This document shows positions 15,489 to 23,024 of a DNA stretch of 64,000 nucleotides, in pieces (position 1 is the first letter of the stretch; every line of letters begins with the position of its first letter). Made by a program: the position numbers and the translations under genes. The notes beneath the pieces were generated by a model that worked only from the letters and a program-made list of their open reading frames with translations, ran no database searches and was not told the origin of the DNA. The stretch is taken from NCBI GenBank assembly GCA_018266735.1, contig JAFDZT010000007.1, forward strand, positions 231,108 through 295,107, read 5' to 3'. The DNA is from Bacteroidota bacterium (GTDB taxonomy: Bacteria > Bacteroidota > Ignavibacteria > Kapaibacteriales > Kapaibacteriaceae).

Positions 15489-16023
15489 AGCAGTCCACAC
15501 GGATGCGCTATCGGATGCGCATGCCCAGAATGTCCAAAGTGATGATCCCAATGCCGCCACGGAGCCGGAAGGCATCGAAACAGCCCATCCTAGCCCTGTG
15601 ATCCACACTCCGATCGACGATGCCGTGTTCATTCCGGCTGCGGGTGCCTTCGTGCATCCCGTGGCACGGCCGGGACACATCGCCTATACCCTTCTTGTGG
15701 TCGATCCGTCCGAGGTGGGCAAGCCACCCATCATCGGCAGCAGCTACATGAAGGTCGCATTTCCCGATCTCAACCTTCCGGAGCAGTTCAATCTCATGTC
15801 GCTGCCCGATCAGGAGCGCATCTGGGACAAGCTCAACGAGATCATCCTCGTGAGAAACGAGTCAGTGGTTCCCATCGAGGCCAAGGGACTGTGCTTCGTG
15901 AGTGAGGAATGGATTCTGGAGCACTATCCGCACATGATTCTCGGGCACGAAAGCGAAGAAAACGGCCCTGAAAGGCCTCAAAACCTCGCAGAAAGTTCAC
16001 CACTTGTCACGATTCACCCTTGA
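15481..16023 (+). CDS. Hypothetical protein (180 aa)
   Basis: A 180-aa protein of unknown family, starting at the ATG that overlaps the excisionase-like stop. The first 50 residues are acidic and low-complexity. The remaining part is a compact mixed domain (GHIAYTLLVVDPSEVGKPPII, WDKLNEIILVRNESVVPIEAK, LCFVSEEWILEHY) with no recognised catalytic motif. It is part of the coupled early gene string. I cannot propose a function. Confidence 0.5.
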   Translation: MTEAVHTDALSDAHAQNVQSDDPNAATEPEGIETAHPSPVIHTPIDDAVFIPAAGAFVHPVARPGHIAYTLLVVDPSEVGKPPIIGSSYMKVAFPDLNLPEQFNLMSLPDQERIWDKLNEIILVRNESVVPIEAKGLCFVSEEWILEHYPHMILGHESEENGPERPQNLAESSPLVTIHP

Positions 16024-16040
16024 TCGCGGCACAGTAATGC

Positions 16041-16074
16041 TCAGCCCTGTTCAGCAACGCTCAGTATTGATCAG
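16041..16074 (+). repeat. Four TCAG motifs at exact 10-bp spacing
   Basis: TCAG occurs at 16041, 16051, 16061 and 16071, that is once per helical turn on the same face. The stretch is largely non-coding if the following gene starts at 16097. A similar 8/10/10-bp series occurs at 17976-18007. A 10-bp period is not a codon repeat, so a protein-binding site is plausible. Confidence 0.45.
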
Positions 16075-16096
16075 TATCGACGGAAAAGGTGTCCAG

Positions 16097-16507
16097 ATGT
16101 GCCCAGTAATCACGGATGAAGAGGATCCGCGCATGTTCCACGGAGCCCCGAACAGGGAGTCCGGAGACTCTGCACGGGCTTCTGCAAAGAAGAAGTCGAC
16201 AAAAGGAACCACTTCAGCAAAGAGTGGAGCTCGTCCGATCACCTTCGTGAACATTCCGAAGCTCAAAGGGCGCGATTTGCGGAAGATGCTCCGCCTTTCC
16301 GGTCACAGCCTTGCGCACTTCTCACGCTACATGGGACGCTCGAGGTCGTGGGCATCGGAAGTGATCGTCCCTCTCTCCAACGTGTCGACCTCAACGGTCG
16401 AGGGGCTCTACACAATGCTTGGCCACGATCAGTTCTGGACGGTCTACACGCGAGCGACAGGCTGCGATGTGCCGGCCGAGAGCGTGCTTGAAGGCGAGGA
16501 CGAGTAG
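16097..16507 (+). CDS. Hypothetical DNA-binding-like protein (136 aa)
   Basis: The best start is the ATG at 16097, preceded by GGAAAAGG; an ATG at 16037 and a TTG at 16004 are in frame upstream, so the N-terminus is uncertain. Residues about 25-50 are a K/S-rich linker. The C-terminal half (GRDLRKMLRLSGHSLAHFSR, YMGRSRSWASEVIVPL, TVEGLYTMLG) has the helix pattern of an HTH domain, and a short acidic tail follows. It is likely another small regulator or DNA-binding protein of the early region. The family is not recognised. Confidence 0.5.
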   Translation: MCPVITDEEDPRMFHGAPNRESGDSARASAKKKSTKGTTSAKSGARPITFVNIPKLKGRDLRKMLRLSGHSLAHFSRYMGRSRSWASEVIVPLSNVSTSTVEGLYTMLGHDQFWTVYTRATGCDVPAESVLEGEDE

Positions 16508-16636
16508 ATGATGTACGAACGCACCATAGCCGCCATCGGAAGTCGTACACCTGCACGCAGAACTGCGGCTGCGGCCGCACAACCAACGATACAAGAGTTT
16601 CAACAGCACATCTGTTTGAGGGAAGCACAATGCTAA
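16508..16636 (+). CDS. Short ORF (42 aa), possible leader peptide
   Basis: A 42-codon frame begins one base after the preceding stop and ends inside the first copy of the 17-bp tandem repeat. The product (MMYERTIAAIGSRT, an alanine-rich middle and an EFQQHICLREAQC end) has no recognisable family. Its stop overlaps the mini-ORF start at 16630. It may serve only to bring ribosomes to the repeated start sites. Confidence 0.3.
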   Translation: MMYERTIAAIGSRTPARRTAAAAAQPTIQEFQQHICLREAQC

Positions 16637-16671
16637 AGGAAGCGCAATGCTAAAGGAGGCACAATGCTACA
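16621..16671 (+). repeat. Three tandem 17-bp units, each with Shine-Dalgarno and ATG
   Basis: Copies at 16621-16637, 16638-16654 and 16655-16671 share the pattern GGAgGCaCAATGCTAAA. Each contains a GGA-type ribosome-binding site and an ATG (16630, 16647, 16664), one in each reading frame. The first two open peptides of 7 and 9 codons (MLKEAQC and MLKEAQCYK). The third starts the 128-aa gene and has the best site, AAAGGAGG. Confidence 0.75.
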
Positions 16672-17050
16672 AGTAACCGGATTCGGATTGCTCTCGGTCG
16701 CAGGCCAAGAAGAGAGCCGGCGCGACGAACTGCGGGAGTTCTGGACGCGAACGAAGGACGTGGCCATCGGCAGCCTGAGCGACATGCAGCGGGCAGTAAT
16801 GCAGCGCCTTGTGAAGGATCTGCCGGAGCACTGCCGCATGGCGAGCTCGCTGCCGGCATTCGACGTCGAGATCGAGCGTACGGACGGTGACCGAGTTGTG
16901 CACCGCGTACAAGCAACGTCGCAGCTGCACGCAAGGCGTACGGCCGTTGCTCGAGAGATGAAGGCACTGAAGCGTGTGCTCACCGTGCGCGTTGCTCCAA
17001 TCGATGCGGCGGCCACCGTGGCGCCGGAACACTGGTTCATGCGGCAGTGA
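16664..17050 (+). CDS. Hypothetical protein (128 aa) behind triplicated start sites
   Basis: A 128-aa, mostly helical, charged protein (EESRRDELREFWTRTKD, SDMQRAVMQRLVKDLPEH, RTAVAREMKALKRVLTVRV) without a recognised family, signal peptide or membrane segment. Its ATG is the third in a tandem series of ribosome-binding-site/ATG units, so its translation may be modulated by ribosomes finishing the upstream mini-ORFs. It precedes a 269-bp non-coding stretch and the replication initiator, so a role in early replication is possible. Confidence 0.55.
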   Translation: MLQVTGFGLLSVAGQEESRRDELREFWTRTKDVAIGSLSDMQRAVMQRLVKDLPEHCRMASSLPAFDVEIERTDGDRVVHRVQATSQLHARRTAVAREMKALKRVLTVRVAPIDAAATVAPEHWFMRQ

Positions 17051-17319
17051 GCATGCGGTGACGAAGAACATGGCCATCAGGGAATGAACGCGGACCTCCC
17101 TCGCCCACGAGTGAGACGCAGTGCGGGCTTCAAAACCTCGCATACCCTTATGGCTTCCCGTGGCATGGTTACAGCCGTGCCGCGGGTTTGATCGCAGCGC
17201 AGCGGTTGCGCGAGGGAGAGAAGGCTAGCACCTCGTCTTCGGTTCGACTCCGGAGGCTGCGGCACTTGACGAGACGGCAATGACGGTTTCCTGCGACACG
17301 ACAAATCACGGAGAGATGA
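17051..17319 (+). other. Non-coding stretch upstream of the replication initiator
   Basis: No convincing gene lies here on either strand. A T-arm-like hairpin (CTTCGG-TTCGACT-CCGGAG, about 17237-17255) occurs, but I could not build a complete tRNA around it. The region probably contains leader and regulatory sequence for the initiator gene, whose GGAGAG ribosome-binding site is at 17310-17315. Confidence 0.4.
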
Positions 17320-18156
17320 ATGGCAGCACGGCGTTATCTGCGCTCGGTCGACTTCTACGACGAGATGGAAGACCTCGGCCTTCTGTGCGACGAGAAGTAC
17401 CTCTACGCCTATCTGAGCCTCAACAGGCACATGTCCGTGAGCGGCATCTACGAGATCCAGCGCCGCGTGATCATGGTCGACACGGGTATCTCGCGTGATC
17501 GCATCGATGCGTGCCTGCAGCGGCTCGTAGCGCTCGATCTGATACGCTACGACGCCGGACTCATGTTCGTGCCGCGCATTCACACTGAGCAGAGCCTGCA
17601 GACCCGCAAGGGGTGGCAGTCCATGCTTCGGCGCCTGAGACGCATCCATAAGGATCACCGCTCGGACCTGCCCGGAGCGGAGAATCAAGCCTACACGGCC
17701 TTTCTCGCCACGCTCGCGGAGTACTACTACGAGATCGATTCGGCAGACGAAATGGACATCGCGGAAGCGGCCGAATCAGGCGAGGATCCGCCGGAATCTG
17801 TGGCCACGGAAGCGGGAGGATCGGGACCGCCGAGAGCAAGTCCGCCAAGTCCGGATGAGTCGTTCGAGAGAGCTGTCGAGGAGGCAAAACGAACTCGGCA
17901 GGCAACGATTCCGGACACAGAAACGGGTCGGAATCGGGAACCGGAAGAGGATGAAACGGAAGGAATCGACTCCGATCAGCCGTTCAGAAATGATCAGAAA
18001 CGCTCAGAAAACGGGGGTGAATCCCCACCGATCGGAGGAAGTAGCGAGGGCGAGCATCCGCCGGCACCTCGGGATCATCCTCCGGACGTTTCGATCGGCG
18101 ACGGCGAGGAGGCTGAAAACTCCCATGAAATTTTTGAAAAGTCATGGGAAAACTGA
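17320..18156 (+). CDS. Winged-helix replication initiator (phage O/RepA-like)
   Basis: A 278-aa protein. Residues 1-110 match the N-terminal winged helix of phage replication-initiator/replisome-organiser proteins: RYLRSVDFYDEMEDLGLLCDEKYLYAYLSLN, then GIYEIQRRVIMVDTGISRDRIDACLQRL and LDLIRYDAGLMFV. The pattern is 'xYxxTxFWxD..V..L..EEKxLFLYLLTNPHxxxxGIYEI', with W, P and some other positions changed. After a basic linker, residues 130-278 are acidic and low-complexity, probably a flexible tether. Repeats lie in the 3' part of the gene and iterons directly follow it, as with lambda O and its origin. It is the best candidate for the element's replication starter. Confidence 0.65.
   Translation: MAARRYLRSVDFYDEMEDLGLLCDEKYLYAYLSLNRHMSVSGIYEIQRRVIMVDTGISRDRIDACLQRLVALDLIRYDAGLMFVPRIHTEQSLQTRKGWQSMLRRLRRIHKDHRSDLPGAENQAYTAFLATLAEYYYEIDSADEMDIAEAAESGEDPPESVATEAGGSGPPRASPPSPDESFERAVEEAKRTRQATIPDTETGRNREPEEDETEGIDSDQPFRNDQKRSENGGESPPIGGSSEGEHPPAPRDHPPDVSIGDGEEAENSHEIFEKSWEN
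17976..18007 (+). repeat. Phased TCAG repeats inside the initiator gene
   Basis: TCAG occurs at 17976, 17984, 17994 and 18004. The last three units read TCAGAAA(T/C)G(A/C) with an exact 10-bp period. Because 10 is not a multiple of three, this is a DNA-level rather than a protein repeat. It resembles the series at 16041-16074 and lies 110 bp upstream of the iterons. Confidence 0.5.
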
Positions 18157-18330
18157 AAAAGTCACGGGAAAAACGGAAACGGCATGGGAAACCCGCAACA
18201 TTCTGGGAATTCTTCGGGACTCCCGCGTAAAACAGTGTTTTTCACGGGAACACCACGGAATTCTATAAAAGTCATGGGAATTCCCGCGTTTTCGTTCATA
18301 AACACACGGAAAAGTCTCAAAATTCACGTC
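18121..18330 (+). repeat. Iteron array, candidate replication origin
   Basis: Copies of (G/T)TCAYGGGAA start at 18141, 18161, 18181 (GGCATGGGAA), 18201 (degenerate TTCTGGGAAT), 18241 and 18271. The first four and the 18241 copy fall on a strict 20-bp grid, two helical turns. An inverted copy, TCCCATGA, is at 18121-18128. The tract lies mostly in the 194-bp spacer after the initiator gene and is followed by AT-rich DNA (18305-18350) that could melt. Initiator gene plus directly repeated sites plus AT-rich flank is the standard layout of an iteron origin. Binding is inferred. Confidence 0.65.
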
Positions 18331-18336
18331 ACTACT

Positions 18337-18368
18337 TTAAGATAGTTAAGATGGTTAAGATGGTTAAG
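18337..18368 (+). repeat. Tandem 9-bp repeat TTAAGATGG across a start codon
   Basis: TTAAGATAG (18337-18345) is followed by two copies of TTAAGATGG (18346-18363) and a partial TTAAG. The annotated ATG at 18351 lies in the second unit and another in-frame ATG in the third. This AT-rich direct repeat immediately follows the iterons and may be part of the unwinding region. Confidence 0.5.
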
Positions 18369-19319
18369 TCAGAAAGACAACAGGTTCCGAATTCCGGAAT
18401 GGAGGGGTGCGGGGAGGAAAACCAAAACCCGTACCCACCGGATCGCGCTTCCTCCCCGTCCGCCCACCTTGGCACGAGCTCGGAGCAAACCGGCCTGCCT
18501 GAGCCGGACAACGAGGGCGCACCACCGACCCAAGCGGGATCCTCGCAGATGCGCCTTGCCATCGAGGGCGTACCCCGTGAGCCGATCGGCCACTGGCGAG
18601 CGCTCATGGACCTGCAGGTGGCCGACTGGAAGCCGAACGGGCAGTACACGCCGGAGGGCAACCCCATGCCGCTCGGCACTCCGGCGCCGGCAGCCGCTCC
18701 GGGAGCTACTGCGGCCGCAAAGCCGGCCGTGCTCAACATCCGCGAGATCATCCGCTCGATCGACGGTTGGGTGTGGCCGCTGAAGAACACTCCCGGGACG
18801 TTGCGCGCTCTGCCTCGAGGGACGGTCGACTTCCTCCGGAGGACGCTTGCCGAGTTCGACCGTGAGACGCTCGTTGGTCTCGCGCTGAGCCTCGCCGGCA
18901 CTGAGGAGCAGCTCGAGGCCGTGCACAGTCCGGACTACACCGTGAGCGAGGTCCGGACGGCACTGACGCGGTTTGCCGACGCGGCCTTCGTCATCGCATG
19001 GTGGCGCTACCTCGACATGCGCTGGAGGAAGTTCTCCGAGTGGCCCGACTTCGAAACGCAGCTCATGACCCACTGGGAGCTTCGCTTCGTGCCCGACCCG
19101 ACGGCCTGCGTGTGGCAATCGGTGGCGAGCAGCTACAAGGGCGTGCACGTGCTGCACACCGATCGGCATCTGTGGCCACAGCGTGTGCCCGTGGCCCTGC
19201 ACGGCTCACGCAAGCAACGTACGCAGCATCCGGACGGAATCCTCGTGCGCGACACCGTCATCGCGTGGAGCTCGGCCAACGTCACGCGCGGACTTGGCGC
19301 CTCGATCCGGCGCCCGTAG
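18351..19319 (+). CDS. Hypothetical early protein (322 aa)
   Basis: A 322-aa protein of unknown family. Residues 1-125 are proline-, serine- and alanine-rich and probably disordered. Residues 130-310 form a folded, mainly helical domain (LNIREIIRSIDGWVWPLKN, GTVDFLRRTLAEFDRETLVGL, VSEVRTALTRFADAAFVIAW). The ATG at 18351 lies in a tandem repeat without a Shine-Dalgarno sequence, so the true start is uncertain; codon 17 (18399) is an alternative. Directly following the presumed origin, it may be a replication accessory factor such as a helicase loader, but no P-loop motif is present. Confidence 0.45.
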   Translation: MVKMVKSERQQVPNSGMEGCGEENQNPYPPDRASSPSAHLGTSSEQTGLPEPDNEGAPPTQAGSSQMRLAIEGVPREPIGHWRALMDLQVADWKPNGQYTPEGNPMPLGTPAPAAAPGATAAAKPAVLNIREIIRSIDGWVWPLKNTPGTLRALPRGTVDFLRRTLAEFDRETLVGLALSLAGTEEQLEAVHSPDYTVSEVRTALTRFADAAFVIAWWRYLDMRWRKFSEWPDFETQLMTHWELRFVPDPTACVWQSVASSYKGVHVLHTDRHLWPQRVPVALHGSRKQRTQHPDGILVRDTVIAWSSANVTRGLGASIRRP

Positions 19320-19343
19320 AGAACCATGGACCCTTGCCCAAAT

Positions 19344-19391
19344 CATCTTCGACCATCTTCGACCACCTGTGACATCTTCGACCACCTGTGA
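19344..19391 (+). repeat. Adjacent 19-bp direct repeats
   Basis: CATCTTCGACCACCTGTGA occurs twice back-to-back (19354-19372 and 19373-19391), preceded by a 10-bp partial copy (19344-19353). The tract fills the spacer between two genes and ends 10 bp before the next ATG. It could be a protein-binding site or a replication-slippage product. Confidence 0.7.
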
Positions 19392-19401
19392 ACAAAAAGC
19401 C

Positions 19402-20139
19402 ATGAGCACAGCAATCCAGACGAGAATCCCGACGACAGCGAGCAACGCTGCACCGTCACCCCACAGCCCCACTTTTACCCCTGCAGCGTCCACGGAGAGC
19501 GACTTTTGGCGCGACATCGGCTCCTTGGTCGTGCAGATGCCCGAGGATCGCGCCACGGAGCTTCGCGAGATCGCCATGTGGCTTCACAAACTGCGCATGG
19601 ACCTGTGGCAGGCACGGCGCATTGCGACGGAATGGAGTCGCCTGACGTGGATGTTTGCAGAGCTCGTCCGGACGGACTTCTCGGCGCAACGCTTCGATGC
19701 GGCCGAGACGTGGATCCTTCGCGGTGCATGGCATCCGAAGAAAACCTTCCTCACACTCGACGACTTCTTCCCCACGGCATACCAGCTCGACAAACTCTGC
19801 GGCGCCGGCATCATCACGCTGGAGTCGCACCGCAAGCACTTGGCCGCGACGGCGAAAGCAGCCTATGAAGCCGGTGTGCAGGAAGGTCGCGAGAATGTGG
19901 CCAAGGAAATACCGAGCGTCGAACACGGTACCGATGCCGCGGCCCTCATCGATGCGGAGCGCAGAAAAGCAACCATGGCCATGCTCGAGGCCGCAAGCGA
20001 GAAAGCAGATCTCGTTGAAGAGAACCGGCGGCTTTGTCACGAGCTCGAGAAGATGCGCCGGCGTGTCGACACACTGCAGGCCGAGCTTGCAGCACTGCGC
20101 CTCGAGCGACGCAGCACATCAGCAGAGGTGAAGCCATGA
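19402..20139 (+). CDS. Hypothetical coiled-coil protein (245 aa)
   Basis: A 245-aa protein from the ATG at 19402. Residues 30-130 form a helical domain rich in W and R (LREIAMWLHKLRMDLWQARR, WILRGAWHPKKTFLTLDDFF). Residues about 140-240 are a long heptad-rich coiled coil (ADLVEENRRLCHELEKMRRR, VDTLQAELAALRLERR). No enzyme motif is visible. It overlaps the next gene by 4 bp (ATGA). A scaffolding or DNA-replication accessory role is possible, but unsupported beyond position. Confidence 0.5.
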   Translation: MSTAIQTRIPTTASNAAPSPHSPTFTPAASTESDFWRDIGSLVVQMPEDRATELREIAMWLHKLRMDLWQARRIATEWSRLTWMFAELVRTDFSAQRFDAAETWILRGAWHPKKTFLTLDDFFPTAYQLDKLCGAGIITLESHRKHLAATAKAAYEAGVQEGRENVAKEIPSVEHGTDAAALIDAERRKATMAMLEAASEKADLVEENRRLCHELEKMRRRVDTLQAELAALRLERRSTSAEVKP

Positions 20140-20681
20140 ACAGCAACGAAATCTCCGCTGCAGCATGGCCGGCACTGCCCGACGGTTGGCTGCAAACGTC
20201 GATCGACAAGCTCCCGATTCTGCAGTCGCTCGCATGCCCGCTACTCAACGGTCTAACACAGGAGATCGTATCCGAGCAGCACGACCGGGTACGTCAGTTC
20301 GACGGCAAAGTCGTTGCCGTTGACGACGAGGCAATCTTCATCAGCCTGTCTCACATGCTCATGCAGTGGACAAAGCCGGAGATCCTGAGCAAGGGTATGA
20401 TCACTTCCGAGGCTGCCACCAAGTGCGCCCACATTCAAGCAGCCATTGCGGCCGACACGTTTCGGATGTGCGGATGGCGAAACGTGTATGTCATCGACGC
20501 GCTTCCCGATCTCAAGGGCAAACCTGACAACGAGCTTCAAGTGTGCATCGTATTCGGAAGATCTCGCATCGAGATCTTCAAGTCCCTCATGGCGAATGCA
20601 CTACCCGGACTGTCGATCGTTGCCTACGAACGATATCAGTACGAAATCTACAAAGTGCGCATGGCCACATCGCTCAACTGA
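20136..20681 (+). CDS. Hypothetical protein (181 aa)
   Basis: A 181-aa soluble protein of mixed alpha/beta character (VVAVDDEAIFISLSHMLMQW, ADTFRMCGWRNVYVIDALPD, NELQVCIVFGRSRIEIFKSL). It carries no signal peptide and no motif I recognise. It is translationally coupled to the coiled-coil gene before it, suggesting the two products act together. Confidence 0.5.
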   Translation: MNSNEISAAAWPALPDGWLQTSIDKLPILQSLACPLLNGLTQEIVSEQHDRVRQFDGKVVAVDDEAIFISLSHMLMQWTKPEILSKGMITSEAATKCAHIQAAIAADTFRMCGWRNVYVIDALPDLKGKPDNELQVCIVFGRSRIEIFKSLMANALPGLSIVAYERYQYEIYKVRMATSLN

Positions 20682-20706
20682 CCACGCCGCCACAGTGAAC
20701 AACGCA

Positions 20707-21054
20707 ATGACGCACACCGACATCTTAACTGCAGTCTACAGACCGAAGACGCACAAGCCGTGCACCAATGCGGCCGAGTACCGCTTCGTGATCGAAATGG
20801 CGTGTGATCGTGCGTCGCACTCGAGTGAATCGTCTGCAGCATCACGTCCGCTGACAAGGGCTTCGTCGGGTTACGTGTGCTCGAGATGTGCTCACGAACT
20901 CATGGCCGAAGCACAGCGCAGCGGCCGAGAGGTAGTACTGCAGAAGATCAGCATCGAGACTGAATGCACGATCGCCATTCCGATCGACATCGAATGGCCA
21001 AGGGATAAGAGCGCCGATCACTCACTTCATCATCAACACACGAAGGGTTCATAG
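20707..21054 (+). CDS. Small cysteine-containing protein (115 aa)
   Basis: A 115-aa protein from the ATG at 20707. Its five cysteines include a CSRC pair at about residues 60-63 (GYVCSRCAHELMAEAQRSGR) that resembles a zinc-ribbon knuckle, with a single C19 further upstream. A metal-binding, nucleic-acid-associated role is possible. The family is not recognised. It lies 25 bp after the preceding gene and 2 bp before the next. Confidence 0.45.
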   Translation: MTHTDILTAVYRPKTHKPCTNAAEYRFVIEMACDRASHSSESSAASRPLTRASSGYVCSRCAHELMAEAQRSGREVVLQKISIETECTIAIPIDIEWPRDKSADHSLHHQHTKGS

Positions 21055-21056
21055 CC

Positions 21057-21572
21057 ATGGGTCTCGTCAAGAACATCAAGTTCCAGAAGGTACATGCGCG
21101 TCGCGGTCGATCGACGGGCGAACTGCCGGCCGTATCGTACAAGCGCTCGCAGAAGAAGATCACGCTGCGCATCAATGCACATGACGAAGTACTCAAGAAG
21201 GTCGGCATCAAGCACGATGCAAAGGTGAATCTCTATGTCGGCGAAGCGCACTACATCATGATCGACCTAGACGAGAACGAAGGTCAGTTCAAGGTCCGTG
21301 GCAACAAGGCGCCGGCAACCGTGCTCACGATCGAGACGACGGCCGTTGACAGCATCCCTACGACGTGCCTACCGGAGTCTGCCGAATGGAAAGAGCTCCG
21401 CATCGTTGAGCATGAGTACGTGCACGTGATCGTGGCCATGCCCACAACAATAGACGGCAAGGAGCCTCGCGGTCGGTCAAAGAGTGAAGCCGGCATCGCA
21501 GCAACGACGGTAAACAGGTCGTTCAACGAAGTCAACAAACCACGCCGCGGCCGCCCACGCAAGAACGTATAG
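21057..21572 (+). CDS. Hypothetical protein with C-terminal AT-hook-like motif
   Basis: A 171-aa protein. The N-terminal 30 residues are basic (KVHARRGRSTGELP), the middle is beta-rich (KITLRINAHDEVLKKVGIKH, AKVNLYVGEAHYIMIDL) and could be a swapped-hairpin or SpoVT/AbrB-like fold. The extreme C-terminus, KPRRGRPRKNV, is a good AT-hook core (RGRPRK), which binds the AT-rich minor groove. It may be an architectural or regulatory DNA-binding protein of the element, possibly for the AT-rich origin flank. The function is inferred from the motif only. Confidence 0.5.
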   Translation: MGLVKNIKFQKVHARRGRSTGELPAVSYKRSQKKITLRINAHDEVLKKVGIKHDAKVNLYVGEAHYIMIDLDENEGQFKVRGNKAPATVLTIETTAVDSIPTTCLPESAEWKELRIVEHEYVHVIVAMPTTIDGKEPRGRSKSEAGIAATTVNRSFNEVNKPRRGRPRKNV

Positions 21573-21626
21573 CTCCCGGTGAACAATCAACGAACTACAC
21601 TACAAACAACTCCAACGGAGAAGTCG

Positions 21627-22490
21627 ATGTCGAAAAGAGTTGATCTCAACAGTCAGAAGCTGATTCCGCTGCTGCAACCGATTGCACCGGAGAGCGATGC
21701 TTCAGTTTCGGCAACGAAACTGCACGAGAAGATTAGTGAACTGGTCATGGAGTCATGCTATCAGCACGGTCTCTATATCCGTGAAAAGCACAGCGAGTTT
21801 CTGTGTTCGCTATTCCTGAGTCACGGCAATCAATCAGACCACTACGATCGAGTGAAGTATCTGTCTATGACGGAAATCGTGATTGAGAACACGAAGTCAA
21901 AAGGCACTCGGTCGATCAAAACATGGCATCAATCTCCGACGTTGCCGCAGATCACCCACGAGCGCTATCTCATGAGTTGTTATCGTACAATCGTTGTGCG
22001 GCTCTTTGAAGGGTACTACACACTGGAGATTTGTCCATTCAGAACCACGTTTCCGCTTGTGTCGGCCATCATTGCCGTGAACGACGATACTGTAGATGAC
22101 GACTTCATCTGGACTCTTCTTCGAGAAATGATCTTGTATGCGCATCATCATGAGAATGCACTGCTATCGAATCAGTACGACAGTAACGTTTTGCTGGTAT
22201 GCAAACGCAAACGAACGACCGGCAAACCCGAATGGCGTTCATTTTTCCTCGATCACTCGAAGCCGTTTCCACGCCATGATCGAAGTCCGATCGGGATCGA
22301 CACATTTGTTCTGAGCGACGACAGCGCATCGAGTGATCATTCACTTGAGCGCCCTACCAAGCGAACCTCGGCCGTGCTTAAACCGCAAGCAAAGAGTGGT
22401 CGTGCACGCAAACGCACTTCTCGCAGTGTCGCATCAAAGAAAGCCACATCTAACATATCTGCTTCACGTAATCATGCGGCCGAGTCATGA
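21627..22490 (+). CDS. Hypothetical protein with basic C-terminus (287 aa)
   Basis: A 287-aa protein; the ATG at 21627 is favoured over the in-frame GTG at 21579 because CGGAGAAG precedes it. Residues 15-225 form a folded domain with no recognised family (EKISELVMESCYQHGLYIRE, RTIVVRLFEGYYTLEICPFR). Residues 235-287 are a K/R/S-rich tail (KPQAKSGRARKRTSRSVASK) that should bind nucleic acid. Its end overlaps the next gene by 4 bp. Confidence 0.5.
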   Translation: MSKRVDLNSQKLIPLLQPIAPESDASVSATKLHEKISELVMESCYQHGLYIREKHSEFLCSLFLSHGNQSDHYDRVKYLSMTEIVIENTKSKGTRSIKTWHQSPTLPQITHERYLMSCYRTIVVRLFEGYYTLEICPFRTTFPLVSAIIAVNDDTVDDDFIWTLLREMILYAHHHENALLSNQYDSNVLLVCKRKRTTGKPEWRSFFLDHSKPFPRHDRSPIGIDTFVLSDDSASSDHSLERPTKRTSAVLKPQAKSGRARKRTSRSVASKKATSNISASRNHAAES

Positions 22491-22969
22491 GCACGCGCTA
22501 CGCAGCAGACACTAGTGTGTCAGTCGAGAAATCACGATCCGAGATCGAGCGGCTCCTGCTCAAATACGGTGCAAGCTCATTCATGTACGCATGGGGCGAG
22601 GAGTCGGCAATGATCATGTTCAAGAAGTCGGGCAGGACGATAAAGTTCGTTCTACCGCTTCCGAATAAGGATGCAGACGAGTTCTGGCTAACGACTGCAC
22701 GTAGGAATCCGCGCACACCAGCGCAAGCCTACGAGTCATGGGAACAGGCATGTCGGCAACGATGGCGCGCCCTGTGTCTCGTGATTAAAGCAAAACTGGA
22801 AGCTGTTGAAACGGGCATTACGACGTTCGAGCAAGAGTTTCTTCCACACATGCTGACAGCAACCGGTCAGACAGTAGCCGAGCAACTGATACCACGCCTT
22901 GGTGAAGTCATGGCCAAAGGTTCGGGCGACGTGTTCAAGATGCTTACAGACGGACGATCGATCTCATAG
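22487..22969 (+). CDS. Conserved phage protein (160 aa)
   Basis: A 160-aa protein with the layout of a hypothetical family common in prophages: LLLKYGASSFMYAWGEESAM, TIKFVLPLP, then the conserved block RQRWRALCLVIKAKLEAVE, TTFEQEFLPHML and TGQTVAEQLIPRL. I recognise the RWRALxLxIKAKLEAVexGIxTFExEFL signature from early regions of phages, but no function is established to my knowledge. Its presence supports a viral rather than a purely plasmid-like origin of the early operon. Confidence 0.7.
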   Translation: MSTRYAADTSVSVEKSRSEIERLLLKYGASSFMYAWGEESAMIMFKKSGRTIKFVLPLPNKDADEFWLTTARRNPRTPAQAYESWEQACRQRWRALCLVIKAKLEAVETGITTFEQEFLPHMLTATGQTVAEQLIPRLGEVMAKGSGDVFKMLTDGRSIS

Positions 22970-23024
22970 TACAAATCACTTCTGCACTTCGAGTGCAGTT
23001 TAACCACATCATTGGAGAAAAGCC

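Noticed and set aside
17165..17275. tRNA-like segment with a TTCGACT T-loop and possible acceptor pairing
   Set aside because: The T arm is good, but an acceptor stem placed directly after it has a mismatch, no consistent D arm or seven-base anticodon loop could be drawn, and alternative acceptor pairing leaves extra bases. Probably chance or a long-decayed tRNA.
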